Below, piece after piece: positions 16,916-26,783 of a stretch of DNA of 64,000 nt. The notes under the pieces were generated by a model that worked only from the letters and a program-made list of their open reading frames with translations, was not told where the DNA came from and did no database searches. Every line of letters begins with the position of its first letter. The first letter of the stretch is position 1. The DNA is taken from assembly GCA_000493965.1 (NCBI GenBank), contig AWNV01000005.1, forward strand, positions 49,641 to 113,640. The letters run 5' to 3'. The DNA comes from Candidatus Aminicenans sakinawicola JGI OTU-1 (GTDB lineage: Bacteria; Acidobacteriota; Aminicenantia; Aminicenantales; Aminicenantaceae). A program made the translations under genes and the position numbers.

Positions 16916-19306
16916 ATGTTAAAAAATTATTTTAAAATTGCCTGGCGAAATTTCCACAGGCATAAAGGATATTCCTTTGTTAACACAGCCGGATTCGCTA
17001 TGGGTATGGCATGCTGTCTCATTATTTTTATTTATGTACGCCATGAATTGAGCTATGACAAGTTTCACAAGGATGTCGAAAGGATTTACCGTATTGCCCA
17101 GGACATCCGCACCCAAACCGCCAACCGGGTTTTTGCTCCAATTTCGCCCATGGTGGCTCCAACTTTAAAGTCCGATTATCCCCAAGTCGAAAATGCCGCC
17201 CGGGCTATGACAACCAGTAGCCGGTTAGTCAGACAGGAGGAGACATTCTTTTATGAAGATTATTTCATGTATGCGGACCAAGAACTGTTTGATATATTCA
17301 CCATCCCCTTTATTCAGGGAAATTCCAAGGAAGCATTGACCCGGCCTCAAACTGTGGTTATTTCGGAGAGAATGGCGCTTAAATATTTCGGCCGTGCAAA
17401 TCCCCTAGGAAAAACTCTGGAAATTAATAAGAGAGAGTATGAGATAACAGGAGTTGTGGCTGATCCTCCGGAAAATACTCATATTAAGTATGATTTGATT
17501 GCTTCTCTGGAGACACTTTCAAACTGGAGTGAGATGTCCAACTGGTATTCAACCATGTTTTATACATATTTGAAGCTTAAGCCAAATGTGAATGTTGAAA
17601 AGTTTTCCCAACAGGTCAGCTCTCTAGCAGATAAATATGTGGGGAAAAAGTTGGGCAGCAGGGGCTCTGCTTATCAATACTTCCTGCAGCCGATATCCGG
17701 CATTCATCTCCACTCTCATCTCCGCTATGAAATCGAGCCTCCAGGCAACCCTATATATATCTACATTTTTTCCTTTGTAGGTTTTTTTATTCTTATAATC
17801 GCCTGTCTGAACTTTATGAATTTGGCTACCTCACGTGCGGCGAATAGGGCTAAAGAAGTGGGAATGCGCAAGGTTGTGGGAGCTCAAAGGTTTCAGTTAA
17901 TCGGTCAGTTTTTAGGGGAATCTCTGCTGGTGGCATTTTTATCGTTATGTTTTGCGATGGTCATTGTCAGGTTTACAATTCCTCTTTTAAACAGTCTGAC
18001 TGGAACCTCACTTAGCTTTGTTGACCTTTTAAATCCTCTTGTGTTGATTTCACTGATTGGAGGTGGAATTCTGGTTGGATTGGCTGCAGGCCTGTATCCT
18101 GCGTTCGTGCTTTCTGCATTCAGACCTGTTCTCACCTTAAAAGGGACCAAGAGTGCTGGCTCTCGAAGTTTCGCCATGCGAACTATGCTTGTAGTTGTCC
18201 AGTTCACCATTTCTGTTGTTCTGATTATTGGGACTCTGATCATGTACAAGCAGTTCAACTTCATGAAAAACCAACACTTAGGCTTCGAAAAGGAGCAGAA
18301 ACTCGTTCTCCCTTTACGGGGAGGGATCTCCATCGAAAAAAATTATGAAACTGTAAAAGATTTGTTTTCCAAACACCCCTCCATAACCAGTGCTACAGTT
18401 TCCTCAAGCATTCCGGGCCGAGGAGTCTCTAATTTTGGCATAAGACTGGTCGGAGAGGAGGATGATAAAAGTCAGTCGATGTTTCATACATATTTTGATC
18501 ATGATTTTATTCCTGACTATGGAATTGAAATTGTGGTTGGGAGAGCCTTTCAAAAAGGTATGAGTACAGATATTAAAGGAGCTTTTCTAATCAATGAGGC
18601 AGCTGTAAAAGCCTTCGGCTGGAGTAGTCCCGAAGAGGTGCTAGGAAAACATCTGAAGACGGGATATGGAGGGAGAATAAATCCGATAATAGGGGTAACA
18701 AGGGACTTCCATTATCGCGGGCTGCAAAGCGAGGTTGAGCCATTAGTCATGGAATTTCTGCCGGAGAGTTTTAGGTATATCACCTTATCCATTGATATCA
18801 CCAGCATGAAGGAAACACTGGCCTTTATTGAGTCCCAATGGAAGATGGTGTTCCCAGGTTATCCCTTCGAGAACTTTTTTCTTGATACGGATTTTGACCT
18901 GCAGTACCGTGCTGATGAGCAGGTAGGAAGGATATTTAGGATTTTTACTCTTCTGGGATTGTTCATCGCCTGCCTGGGACTGTTGGCGTTGGCTTCATTT
19001 ACGGCAGAAAGCCGGACCAAAGAAATCGGTATCCGAAAGGTACTAGGAGCTTCTGTCACGGAAATTGTCATTATGTTATCCAAACAGTTTACAAAATGGG
19101 TGCTGCTGGCTAATTGCATTGCCTGGCCTATCGCTTATTATTTTATGCACAGGTGGCTGAAGAATTTTGCCTACCGTATCAATATTAATATCGTGACGTT
19201 TTTATTGTCCGGCATTCTCGTTTTATTTGTTGCCTTAATAACGGTTAGTTATCAGTCCATCAAGGCGTCATTGGCGAATCCTGTTGATAGCCTGAGATAC
19301 GAATAG
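16916..19306 (+). CDS. MacB/FtsX-type ABC transporter permease (large, two-block)
   Basis: 796 residues. It opens with LKNYFKIAWRNFHRHKGYSFVN and a membrane helix at about 20-42, followed by a periplasmic MacB_PCD domain. Three helices lie around 280-400. A second block repeats the plan, with a helix near 425-445, a periplasmic domain and three helices near 680-790. The cytoplasmic ELL-type motif KEVGMRKVVGA is repeated as KEIGIRKVLGA. This is the fused permease class common in Bacteroidetes- and Acidobacteria-like genomes, which works with a separate ATPase. No ATPase gene is adjacent. Substrate unknown; members are often tied to peptide or antibiotic efflux or to envelope stress. Confidence 0.88.
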   Translation: MLKNYFKIAWRNFHRHKGYSFVNTAGFAMGMACCLIIFIYVRHELSYDKFHKDVERIYRIAQDIRTQTANRVFAPISPMVAPTLKSDYPQVENAARAMTTSSRLVRQEETFFYEDYFMYADQELFDIFTIPFIQGNSKEALTRPQTVVISERMALKYFGRANPLGKTLEINKREYEITGVVADPPENTHIKYDLIASLETLSNWSEMSNWYSTMFYTYLKLKPNVNVEKFSQQVSSLADKYVGKKLGSRGSAYQYFLQPISGIHLHSHLRYEIEPPGNPIYIYIFSFVGFFILIIACLNFMNLATSRAANRAKEVGMRKVVGAQRFQLIGQFLGESLLVAFLSLCFAMVIVRFTIPLLNSLTGTSLSFVDLLNPLVLISLIGGGILVGLAAGLYPAFVLSAFRPVLTLKGTKSAGSRSFAMRTMLVVVQFTISVVLIIGTLIMYKQFNFMKNQHLGFEKEQKLVLPLRGGISIEKNYETVKDLFSKHPSITSATVSSSIPGRGVSNFGIRLVGEEDDKSQSMFHTYFDHDFIPDYGIEIVVGRAFQKGMSTDIKGAFLINEAAVKAFGWSSPEEVLGKHLKTGYGGRINPIIGVTRDFHYRGLQSEVEPLVMEFLPESFRYITLSIDITSMKETLAFIESQWKMVFPGYPFENFFLDTDFDLQYRADEQVGRIFRIFTLLGLFIACLGLLALASFTAESRTKEIGIRKVLGASVTEIVIMLSKQFTKWVLLANCIAWPIAYYFMHRWLKNFAYRININIVTFLLSGILVLFVALITVSYQSIKASLANPVDSLRYE

Positions 19307-19544
19307 AGATATTAATAATTCAGTTTATGCTTACTTTGAATTAGAATTTTCTTTTTGAACAGATTGTGCTAGTTCAATCCCCGAAATCTGTCATTGACCG
19401 CAAATTTTGCTTGTGATATAAACTCTGCAGGTAGATTTTTTTGTAAAGCAAATCGCATAAGGTGATTTTTTAGGAAATTAATAATGGGGAAAATATATTG
19501 GGCAGCAATTTTTAAATATTGTAAAAAAATAAAAAAGAGAAAAA

Positions 19545-21218
19545 ATGAGAAATAAAAACTGTTTTGTCATTATTATCTGGATTTGTTTGTCTTTAATGTT
19601 TCCTGGAGTATTGGGATTTGCTGACAATATGCGTTTATATGACCACTGTACGGATATCATTGTAGGAAAGAATGCTTCTGCAGACGGTTCGGTTATAACT
19701 TCACACACGGGCTGCTGCAGTGAATGCCGTGTACATGTGGTTCCTGCACAGACTTTTGAGAAGGGTGCTATGGCTCCTGTGTATTACGGCCTTCAGGACG
19801 TAAAAAAACCTCTGCATAAATACGGGAAGATACTGGGTTATATTCCCCAGGTGGAAAAAACTTATGCATATTTCCATACAGGCTATCCGCACATGAATGA
19901 ACACCAGCTTGCTATCGGAGAAAGTACACTCAGCCAGAGGGATGAATTAAAAACTGATATATCTATGGGTGGAAAGCAGATCATGACAATTGAGCAGGCA
20001 CAGCTCTTTGCGCTTCAGAGGTGCAAGACAGCACGCGATGCCATTAAACTAATAACATCACTTGTAGAGGAATACGGCTTTCTTCCATCCTGCGGCCCAG
20101 AGTCCGAGGCTCTATGTATTGCTGATCATGATGAAGCTTGGGTATTGGAAGTTTTCAGTGTTGGGTTTGACTGGGATCCTGAAAGCGGAGAGCCAGGAGC
20201 GATATGGGCGGCGCAGAGAGTCCCGGATGACCATGTGGCTGTTGTTCCCAATTGGAGCATTATTAAGGAAATCGACCTTGATAATCCGGATTTTTTTATG
20301 GCCTCTGGGAATTACATGCAGGTAGCTATAGACCACGGTTGGTATGACCCTGAAAGCGGCAAGCCGTTTATCTGGCAGAAAGCCTATGTTCCTATAGCAA
20401 GAGAATGGGCAATCAACCGTCTTTGGTTGTTTTACAGTACGGTTGCTCCTTCTTTCAAGGAATGGCCGGATAAGAAGCTCTCTACACCTTACAGTGGATA
20501 CAATGCCTACCATCAGTATCTCGAAGATATATCGTATTATCCTTTCTCTGTTAAACCGGAGAAGAAACTTTCTGTTCAGGATGTTATAGCCTTTCAGCGG
20601 TCTGTTTTTAAAGGAACGATTTATGACATGACAGCAGATATAGACTGGCTGGTTCCCGATGGAAAAGGAGGGATGAAAAAAAGCCCGCTGACAACTCCGT
20701 TCCCGACTAAAGATATGAGAGAACTGCTTGATATAACCTGGCGCAGGAATGTTTCCAAAGGTGGGTATGGCATGGTTGCACAAATTAGAGGCTGGCTGCC
20801 TGCGCCAATAGGAGGAGTTTATTGGTTTTATCTTGATAACCAGTATGTAAGTACGTATGTCCCAATTTATGCAGGAGTTCAAGAAATATCTCCTTTATAT
20901 AAAACATATAACCCGGATAAATTTAGTGAGAATTCTGCCAGGTGGGCAATAGATTTCGTTGACAATTTGCTGTATTTGAGGTGGCAGGAAGCAGTTAAGG
21001 ATTTACGGGCAGTCCGGGATCCTCTGGAAGCGGCATTTTTCAAAGAACAAGCCTCCATCGATGCAAAAGCACTTGAGTTGTACGTGAAAGAACCAGGCCT
21101 GGCGAAGAAATTCCTTACAGATTATACGAATTCAAGCATGGAAAAAATTGTAAAGATGTACAGAGAATTACGTAAACTTCTTATTTCTAAATATACTAAT
21201 AATAAATTGGGTTCATGA
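19545..21218 (+). CDS. C69-family dipeptidase (U34), secreted
   Basis: 557 residues with a signal peptide (1-25) and a short propeptide, then Cys35 in CTDIIVGKNASADGS. In C69 dipeptidases of the Ntn-hydrolase fold this Cys becomes the N-terminal nucleophile after self-cleavage, and the VGKxASxDGS motif is diagnostic. Length matches the family. Role: cleavage of dipeptides, probably in the periplasm, which fits the peptidase-rich content of the window. The stop codon (TGA, 21216-21218) is the first three bases of a dispersed TGAATAATCTAAG box. Confidence 0.9.
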   Translation: MRNKNCFVIIIWICLSLMFPGVLGFADNMRLYDHCTDIIVGKNASADGSVITSHTGCCSECRVHVVPAQTFEKGAMAPVYYGLQDVKKPLHKYGKILGYIPQVEKTYAYFHTGYPHMNEHQLAIGESTLSQRDELKTDISMGGKQIMTIEQAQLFALQRCKTARDAIKLITSLVEEYGFLPSCGPESEALCIADHDEAWVLEVFSVGFDWDPESGEPGAIWAAQRVPDDHVAVVPNWSIIKEIDLDNPDFFMASGNYMQVAIDHGWYDPESGKPFIWQKAYVPIAREWAINRLWLFYSTVAPSFKEWPDKKLSTPYSGYNAYHQYLEDISYYPFSVKPEKKLSVQDVIAFQRSVFKGTIYDMTADIDWLVPDGKGGMKKSPLTTPFPTKDMRELLDITWRRNVSKGGYGMVAQIRGWLPAPIGGVYWFYLDNQYVSTYVPIYAGVQEISPLYKTYNPDKFSENSARWAIDFVDNLLYLRWQEAVKDLRAVRDPLEAAFFKEQASIDAKALELYVKEPGLAKKFLTDYTNSSMEKIVKMYRELRKLLISKYTNNKLGS

Positions 21219-21228
21219 ATAATCTAAG
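21216..21228 (+). repeat. TGAATAATCTAAG box overlapping a stop codon
   Basis: The box differs from TGAATAATCTAGG by one base. Its TGA is the stop codon of the C69 dipeptidase gene. Confidence 0.55.
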
Positions 21229-21270
21229 TTAAATATTTTGAATAAAAAATTATTTTAGGAGCATCCGGAC

Positions 21271-23613
21271 ATGAAAAGTAAAGATAAAACTGAAGAAAAA
21301 CTTGTCAAAGAATTGGAAAAAGCACGCCGGCGAATTGCTGAACTTGAGAAGTTGAAATCCGGGTATAGGGATGCAGAAAAGAAACTCAAGATGGCGCAGT
21401 TTTCTATCGACAGGGCTGGAACTGGTATTTTCTTTATGGGGAAGGATGCACGCTTTTTCTATGTAAATGATATGGCATGCCGATCTCTCGGTTATTCACG
21501 TGAGGAACTGCTGAATATGACTGTACATGACATAGACCCGGATTTCCCAGAAGAAGTATGGCCGAATCACTGGAAAGATATCAAGCAGCGCGGCTCTTTC
21601 AGCTTTGAGTCCCATCACCGCACCAAGGAGGGGGTAGTTTTTCCGGTGGAGGTCACAGTAAATTATTTGGAGTTCGAAGGGAAAGGATACAATTGTGTAT
21701 ATGTAAGTGACCTAAGAGAGCGCAAAAAAGAAGAAAAGATTCAGGCTTCTGTCTATAGAATCTCTGATTCTGCACATTCTGCCAGGAGTCTTGATGAGCT
21801 CTATGGCTTGATTCATGAAATTATTACTGAATTGATGCCTGCAAAGAATAATTTTTATATTGCTCTTTTTGATGAGGATTCTGGGATGGTCAGGTTCCCC
21901 TATTTTGTCGATGAATATGAGAAAAACCCTGGGCATCAGAAACTCGGAAAAGGATTGACCGAATATGTTTTTCGGACAGGAGAACCGCTGCTTGCATCCC
22001 CTGAAGTCGTTAAAAAACTCGAAGAGAGAGGCGAGATAGTTTTAATAGGGCCGCCTTCGATTGACTGGCTTGGGGTGCCGCTTAAAGTTGAAGGAAGGAC
22101 GATCGGAGTACTTGTTGTCCAAAGCTATACCGAAGGCCTCAGATATAGTGAAGAGGAAAAAAACATTCTCTTATTCGTCTCAGAACAGGTGGCAATGGCT
22201 ATTTATCGCAAACAGGCTGAGGATGCACTGCAGGAGAGTGAGGAACTGTACCGTTCTGTCGTAGAAAATTCTCAGAACGGGATTTTTATTGTGGATGATC
22301 GATACCGGTTGATCTATGCCAATGAGGAAATGGCAAAGATAAGTAAATATACCCGCAAAGAGATAATCGGTAGTGATTTCAAGGACTTTCTTGATGAGGA
22401 AAGCACACGTCTTGTTACAGATCGTTATATACGGAGGCAGAGGGGAGAGAAAGTTCCTCCCAGGTATGAATTCAATATTATACGGAAAGATGGAGAGAAA
22501 AGGCGTGTTGAAATAAGCTCTACTGTAATCAAAAATTCGGCAGGGAGAATGCAGACAGTTGCTCAGATTTTAGACATTACAGAACGCAAAAAGATGGAAG
22601 AGAGGCTTCGGGAATCTGAGAAGCGCTATAAAGATTTGGTTGAAAAAGCTGGGATTGCCATCCTGATTGATGACAGAGCTGGGAATATGAAATATGTCAA
22701 CCGTACTTTTTCTGATATTTTTGGATATTCCGCAGAAGAAGCTTATGCTTTGTTAAATATATCCATTGTTCATCCTGATGATAGAGATAGGGTTATGGAG
22801 TTTCATAAAAGACGTATAGGTGGAAATAAAATTCCCAAAAGATATGAGTTTAAAGGAATTAGAAAAGATGGTACCGAAGTATTCTGTGAAGTGGATGTGG
22901 TTGTCTTGAAAGAAGGAGGAAATATCATAGGAACACGTTCTTATATATGGGATGTCACAGAAAGAAAAGAAATAGAGAAAGAGATTAAGACATCACTCAA
23001 GGAAAAAGAAGTGCTTCTCCAGGAGATTCACCACAGGGTCAAAAATAATTTGCAGATTATTTCCAGCCTTCTCAACCTCCAGTCAAGACATGTCAGGGAC
23101 AAGGAAGATTTGGAAATGTTTCAGGAGAGCCGGGCCCGTGTACGATCAATGGCACTTGTCCATGAAAAATTATATAGATCAAAAAATTTTGCGGATGTTG
23201 ATTTTAAAGAATATATTCGAAGCCTTTCCCGCTTGTTATTCCAGATATATGGAACCGATCCTAACTCTATTAAATTGGAAATAGATATAGGTGATGTTTT
23301 GCTGGATATCAATACAGCGATTCCATGTGGTTTGCTTGTAAATGAGCTGATTTCGAATTCTCTTAAATATTCTTTTCCAGACGGGAGGAAAGGGAATATT
23401 CACATTTTGCTTCATCCGGAAAAGAATCATAAATTCAAGCTGATTGTCAGCGATGATGGGGTGGGCTTACCCGAGGATTTTGATATCAATAAAACAGAAT
23501 CGTTAGGTTTGCAGTTGGTAAGCATGCTGACTGATCAGCTTCGAGGCAGTATTAAGATTGATAGAAATAATGGGACGGCATTTGAGATAACATTTGAGGA
23601 ATTGAAATATTAA
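21271..23613 (+). CDS. Cytoplasmic PAS-GAF-PAS-PAS sensor histidine kinase (HisKA_2 type)
   Basis: 780 residues with no membrane segment. An N-terminal coiled coil (1-45) is followed by PAS (about 45-155), GAF (about 165-310), PAS (325-445) and PAS (455-570). The HisKA_2 dimerisation domain has EIHHRVKNNLQIISSLLNLQ with the His pair at 587-588, and a HATPase_c domain follows (about 670-780) with NELISNSLKYSFP and DDGVGLP. HisKA_2 kinases often signal to response regulators not encoded nearby, and none is adjacent here. The potassium-channel gene follows after 20 bases, so the two may be co-transcribed. The GAF and PAS domains imply a small-molecule or redox input, which cannot be identified. 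Confidence 0.9.
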   Translation: MKSKDKTEEKLVKELEKARRRIAELEKLKSGYRDAEKKLKMAQFSIDRAGTGIFFMGKDARFFYVNDMACRSLGYSREELLNMTVHDIDPDFPEEVWPNHWKDIKQRGSFSFESHHRTKEGVVFPVEVTVNYLEFEGKGYNCVYVSDLRERKKEEKIQASVYRISDSAHSARSLDELYGLIHEIITELMPAKNNFYIALFDEDSGMVRFPYFVDEYEKNPGHQKLGKGLTEYVFRTGEPLLASPEVVKKLEERGEIVLIGPPSIDWLGVPLKVEGRTIGVLVVQSYTEGLRYSEEEKNILLFVSEQVAMAIYRKQAEDALQESEELYRSVVENSQNGIFIVDDRYRLIYANEEMAKISKYTRKEIIGSDFKDFLDEESTRLVTDRYIRRQRGEKVPPRYEFNIIRKDGEKRRVEISSTVIKNSAGRMQTVAQILDITERKKMEERLRESEKRYKDLVEKAGIAILIDDRAGNMKYVNRTFSDIFGYSAEEAYALLNISIVHPDDRDRVMEFHKRRIGGNKIPKRYEFKGIRKDGTEVFCEVDVVVLKEGGNIIGTRSYIWDVTERKEIEKEIKTSLKEKEVLLQEIHHRVKNNLQIISSLLNLQSRHVRDKEDLEMFQESRARVRSMALVHEKLYRSKNFADVDFKEYIRSLSRLLFQIYGTDPNSIKLEIDIGDVLLDINTAIPCGLLVNELISNSLKYSFPDGRKGNIHILLHPEKNHKFKLIVSDDGVGLPEDFDINKTESLGLQLVSMLTDQLRGSIKIDRNNGTAFEITFEELKY

Positions 23614-23633
23614 AAGGAAAATATTTTCGATCA

Positions 23634-24653
23634 ATGAATAGAAAAAAAAGATTATTAATCTCCCCTGCAATTTTTCTTGTTGTTTTTTTGATCGGGGTCT
23701 CAGGTTTTAAACTTTTCGGGGGAAAAGAATGGTCCCTTCTTGACAGCCTTTATATGGCGGTCATTACACTTTCTACAGTGGGATACGGAGAGGTCGTGGA
23801 TATCAGTACAAACCCGGCTGCGAGGATATTTTCAATCTTCTTTATTTTTCTGTGTTTGGGGACGATTGCCTTTGTTGTTTCTTCCATTACAAGTTTTATC
23901 GTAGAGGGAGAATTAAAAAATATCCTCGGGAGAAGAAGAATGGAAAAAGAAATTAACAGATTAAAGGATCATTACATTGTCTGTGGAACAGATGAAACAG
24001 CCATGACCATTATTCAGGAGCTCCTTCTTACTCAAAAAAAGTTTGTAGTTATTGAGCCTTTAAAAGAAAACATAGAAATGCTGTCTGCTCTGGGAAATGT
24101 CCTATATATTGAAGGAGATCCTGCTGAAGATGATGTTCTTATATCGGCTGGCATCGAGAGAGCTAAAGGGATTCTTCTGAGTCTTCCCAAGGATGAGGCA
24201 AATCTTTTTGTCACGATCACTGCCAGAAGCCTTAATCCTGATATAAGAATTGTGAGCAAAGGAATTGACCTTAAATCTCATAAAAAGATAAAGAAGGCAG
24301 GTGCTGATGCGGTGATATCCCCTGCTTTTATTGGCGGAATGCGTATGGTTTCAGAGATGATACGTCCCGCAGTTGTGACTTTCCTTGATATGATGCTTCG
24401 TGAGAGGGAAAGAGTGCTTCGTTTTGAAGAGATTCATGTAAGAGAGGGATCCTCTCTGATTGGAAAAACCATAGGCGAGTCCGGAATTAAGGAAAAGACA
24501 GGTGCTCTCATAGTTGCATTGAAAGATATGCAGAGCAGCACTTATGATTTTAATCCTTCAAAGGAAACCGTGATTAAAGAAAACGATATACTCGTTTTTA
24601 TTGCGGATCCTGAGACGGTAAAAGAAATAGAGAAAATGGCTGGTAGAGGTTAA
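23634..24653 (+). CDS. Two-helix potassium channel with RCK (TrkA-N/TrkA-C) domain
   Basis: 339 residues. Helix 1 is at about 7-27, the pore loop carries the selectivity filter TVGYG at 48-52, and helix 2 is at about 65-90. The RCK domain begins at HYIVCGTDETAMTIIQEL. It shows an altered dinucleotide-binding pattern (GTDETA rather than GxGxxG) and is followed by a TrkA-C domain (about 250-335). Architecture matches MthK- and Kch-like channels gated by a ligand in the cytoplasm. Its stop overlaps the stop of the convergent rmuC gene by four bases. Confidence 0.9.
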   Translation: MNRKKRLLISPAIFLVVFLIGVSGFKLFGGKEWSLLDSLYMAVITLSTVGYGEVVDISTNPAARIFSIFFIFLCLGTIAFVVSSITSFIVEGELKNILGRRRMEKEINRLKDHYIVCGTDETAMTIIQELLLTQKKFVVIEPLKENIEMLSALGNVLYIEGDPAEDDVLISAGIERAKGILLSLPKDEANLFVTITARSLNPDIRIVSKGIDLKSHKKIKKAGADAVISPAFIGGMRMVSEMIRPAVVTFLDMMLRERERVLRFEEIHVREGSSLIGKTIGESGIKEKTGALIVALKDMQSSTYDFNPSKETVIKENDILVFIADPETVKEIEKMAGRG

Positions 24654-25708
24654 GAAGAATCCTCCTTGCTTCCGGGTTTTTCTGAAAGCTGTTTCGAGTC
24701 ATCACTGCTTACAAGCTCAAGCTTATCCGAAAATTTTCCCAGTCGTTTATCTGCCTCATCATATTTGACTTTGGCATTCCCAAGGTGAGATCCAAGAATC
24801 TGAAAGTCTTTTCTGAAACGGCCAAGGTCTCCTTGAAGCCGCGATAAGGATTGAAATATTGATTGAGCGGACTTCTCGATTTGAAGGCCTTTTAAACCGA
24901 GGACAATAACCTGCAGGTAAGCAAAGAAAGAATTCGGGGAAACAGGAATCACCCTTTTCTGAAGAGCATAGGAAAAAATACTTCTTTCCTGGCCGAAGCT
25001 TTCATCCTTGAGAATTGTTTCATAATAGATGTTTTCTGCGGGTATATACATGAGAGCAAAATCATATGTTTTTTCGTCAGGGAGAATATATTTTTCAGCT
25101 ATATCATCAATATGTTTTTTTACGTCAGCAATAAATTTTTTCTTAAAGCTCTCTTTTCCTTTGGTGTTCTCTTCGCTCAGATGTTTTTTGAAGTTTTCAA
25201 GAGGAAATTTCGAGTCTATGGGAACAAGATTTTTTCCGATCCTCACAACAGCATCCACTTTTTCTCCACTCATGAATTTATACTGGAGTTCGTAGTGAGC
25301 CGGTGGGAGAATTTGAGACAGCAAATCTCCGAGGAAGAGTTCTCCCAAGCCGCCTCTGAACTTTGGAGCCCTCAGGAGGTCTTCAAGTGTAGAGATGCTT
25401 TTTGCCTTGTCTAAAACCTCCTGCGTTACAGATTCCATCTTGCCCAGGTCTCTTTTTACATCGCCAAGTGTGCTGCCGATGTGTCCTGTTGTCTTCTGGA
25501 ACTGGCCGCTCATATTTTGGAGCTGCTGGGTGATGTTTTGGGTGAGTTGTCCGATTTGCTGCTGCATGAGGTCAAGGGCTTTGTTTTCTTCCCTGCCTTT
25601 TTTCATCTCTTCGATCTTGGAAGCAGTGTTTTTTAAAAACCAGACCAGGAATATTAAGAGGAATATAAGAACTCCTGAAAATAATATCAAGAAGGTGTTC
25701 AGGTTCAT
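24650..25708 (-). CDS. rmuC: RmuC-family DNA recombination protein
   Basis: 352 residues from ATG 25708, which has AGAGGA upstream; longer starts lie across that site. An N-terminal membrane anchor (about 4-24) is followed by a long coiled coil (30-120). The RmuC nuclease-like domain comes next: RGGLGELFLGDLLSQILPPAHYELQY, then VDAVVRIGKNLVPIDSKFPLENF and YILPDEKTYDFALMYIPAENIYYE. RmuC proteins limit inversions between short inverted repeats in E. coli. That is of interest here because the chromosome carries inverted dispersed elements. Confidence 0.9.
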   Translation of the reverse strand: MNLNTFLILFSGVLIFLLIFLVWFLKNTASKIEEMKKGREENKALDLMQQQIGQLTQNITQQLQNMSGQFQKTTGHIGSTLGDVKRDLGKMESVTQEVLDKAKSISTLEDLLRAPKFRGGLGELFLGDLLSQILPPAHYELQYKFMSGEKVDAVVRIGKNLVPIDSKFPLENFKKHLSEENTKGKESFKKKFIADVKKHIDDIAEKYILPDEKTYDFALMYIPAENIYYETILKDESFGQERSIFSYALQKRVIPVSPNSFFAYLQVIVLGLKGLQIEKSAQSIFQSLSRLQGDLGRFRKDFQILGSHLGNAKVKYDEADKRLGKFSDKLELVSSDDSKQLSEKPGSKEDSS

Positions 25709-25814
25709 TTTGAATATTCCTCTTTTTGTCATTATAAATGAGTGAAGAGTGTGGAGTAAAGAGAAAATAGAAAAAATCACCTGTAAATTAGCACAAATCT
25801 TAAAGGATTTTGAA

Positions 25815-25843
25815 TTGACAAGAGAGCAGGACTTTTCTAAACT
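25815..25843 (+). promoter_or_regulatory. Sigma70-type promoter of tRNA-Lys
   Basis: A consensus -35 TTGACA (25815-25820), exactly 17 bases of spacer and TAAACT as -10 (25838-25843). The tRNA starts 15 bases after the -10 box. Confidence 0.8.
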
Positions 25844-25857
25844 AAAGACCTTTTTAT

Positions 25858-25930
<73 letters not shown>

Positions 25931-26015
25931 TTTTCTTTTTACAGCTCTTCTCTATATAATGTATTATGTTCTAAAGAAGGAATAATATAGAAGTCTGGAG
26001 AAACGGGGAGGAAAA

Positions 26016-26393
26016 ATGAGAATAAAAGGTTTCTTGGCAATTCTTCTGCTTGTTTTAGTGATTGTATTTTTTCTTTTTATTGTAAAGACAGGGGAAAAAG
26101 CACAGCTTCTAGAGAAAGTTGAGGCATTTAATTCTGTAAAGCATAAACTGACAAAGACGAATATGACTCTTATGCAGAGAATGATTACTTTATATATTGC
26201 GCGAAAAGGGGAAGCGCCAGAGAGTTTAAAAGAGCTTCAAAGTCTTCAACCTCTGGGTGCAGGACAATTTGATGCATGGGGGAAAGTTATAAAGTATGAA
26301 AAACTTTCAGATGAAGATTGGCGTCTTACTTCTGCAGGAGATGATGGGATTTTTAATACAAAGGATGACATTGTTGTGTCGAGTAGCCAATAA
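26016..26393 (+). CDS. Membrane-anchored pseudopilin-like (T2SS GspG-type) small protein
   Basis: 125 residues with GGGGAGG before the ATG. An N-terminal hydrophobic helix (5-25) is followed by a domain ending LTSAGDDGIFNTKDDIV, which matches the calcium-binding end of GspG major pseudopilins (SxGxDG...DDI). There is no prepilin peptidase motif (no G/xFTLxE), so it is not processed as a pilin but keeps the GspG fold on a membrane anchor. Function unknown. The TAA stop lies in an AATAATTCAGG box. Confidence 0.65.
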   Translation: MRIKGFLAILLLVLVIVFFLFIVKTGEKAQLLEKVEAFNSVKHKLTKTNMTLMQRMITLYIARKGEAPESLKELQSLQPLGAGQFDAWGKVIKYEKLSDEDWRLTSAGDDGIFNTKDDIVVSSSQ

Positions 26394-26399
26394 TTCAGG
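26389..26399 (+). repeat. AATAATTCAGG box overlapping a stop codon
   Basis: The box supplies the TAA (26391-26393) of the pseudopilin-like gene and begins a stretch of unusual composition. Confidence 0.5.
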
Positions 26400-26725
26400 T
26401 TAGATAAGATGAATTTGAGGGCATGTTTGCGCTCCACTAAGATTTTTAACGCCATTTCCTCCCCTATCTTCTCGGCTCTGCTGGAACTCCGCATGTTTAT
26501 CTTAAGCAGCGTCACAATGTCCGCGAGCCACCATTAACACCGCTCATTTGATTATACAGTGCTCACACATCCATCAGGCCCGACTTTGTCGGGTTCCCTC
26601 GAAGATCGACTCAAAAAGGCTAAATCTTTCAATGTCGCTTCTTCCATCCCCTCAAATTCATCTGCTTTACCTTGAATAGATTATTTTAGCTAAATTTTAT
26701 GTCTTTGGTTATTTATTATTGATAG
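26400..26725. other. Unrecognised gene-free stretch, richer in GC than its surroundings
   Basis: Between the box at 26389 and the element fragment at 26726, this stretch contains GC-rich text (26420-26600) unlike nearby AT-rich spacers. It includes a small hairpin (CCCGAC-TTT-GTCGGG, 26579-26593) without a following T-run, and GCATGTTT twice (26421 and about 26491). I see no convincing gene. It may be a decayed mobile or structured element of a different family. Confidence 0.3.
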
Positions 26726-26782
26726 CTTAATCTAGGTTTGGTTGGGTCGGTGCAGGGCACAGCACATGAAGTTGTAGTCCTT
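26726..26782 (+). repeat. Truncated copy D of the dispersed hairpin element
   Basis: TAATCTAGG (26729-26737) is followed by GGCACAGCACATGAAGTTGT and GTCCTT, which match the ascending arm of the hairpin in copies A-C. Similarity stops at the loop, and the descending arm is absent. Confidence 0.75.
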
Positions 26783-26783
26783 G

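Noticed and set aside
20112..20882. 256-codon open frame antisense to the C69 dipeptidase gene
   Set aside because: It has no recognisable domain, and the opposite strand encodes a well-conserved enzyme across the whole span.
26246..26515. 89-codon minus-strand frame across the end of the pseudopilin-like gene
   Set aside because: Part overlaps a supported gene on the other strand. The remainder lies in the unexplained GC-richer spacer and shows no convincing domain.
26579..26593. Rho-independent terminator (CCCGAC-TTT-GTCGGG)
   Set aside because: The stem is short and no T-run follows on either strand.
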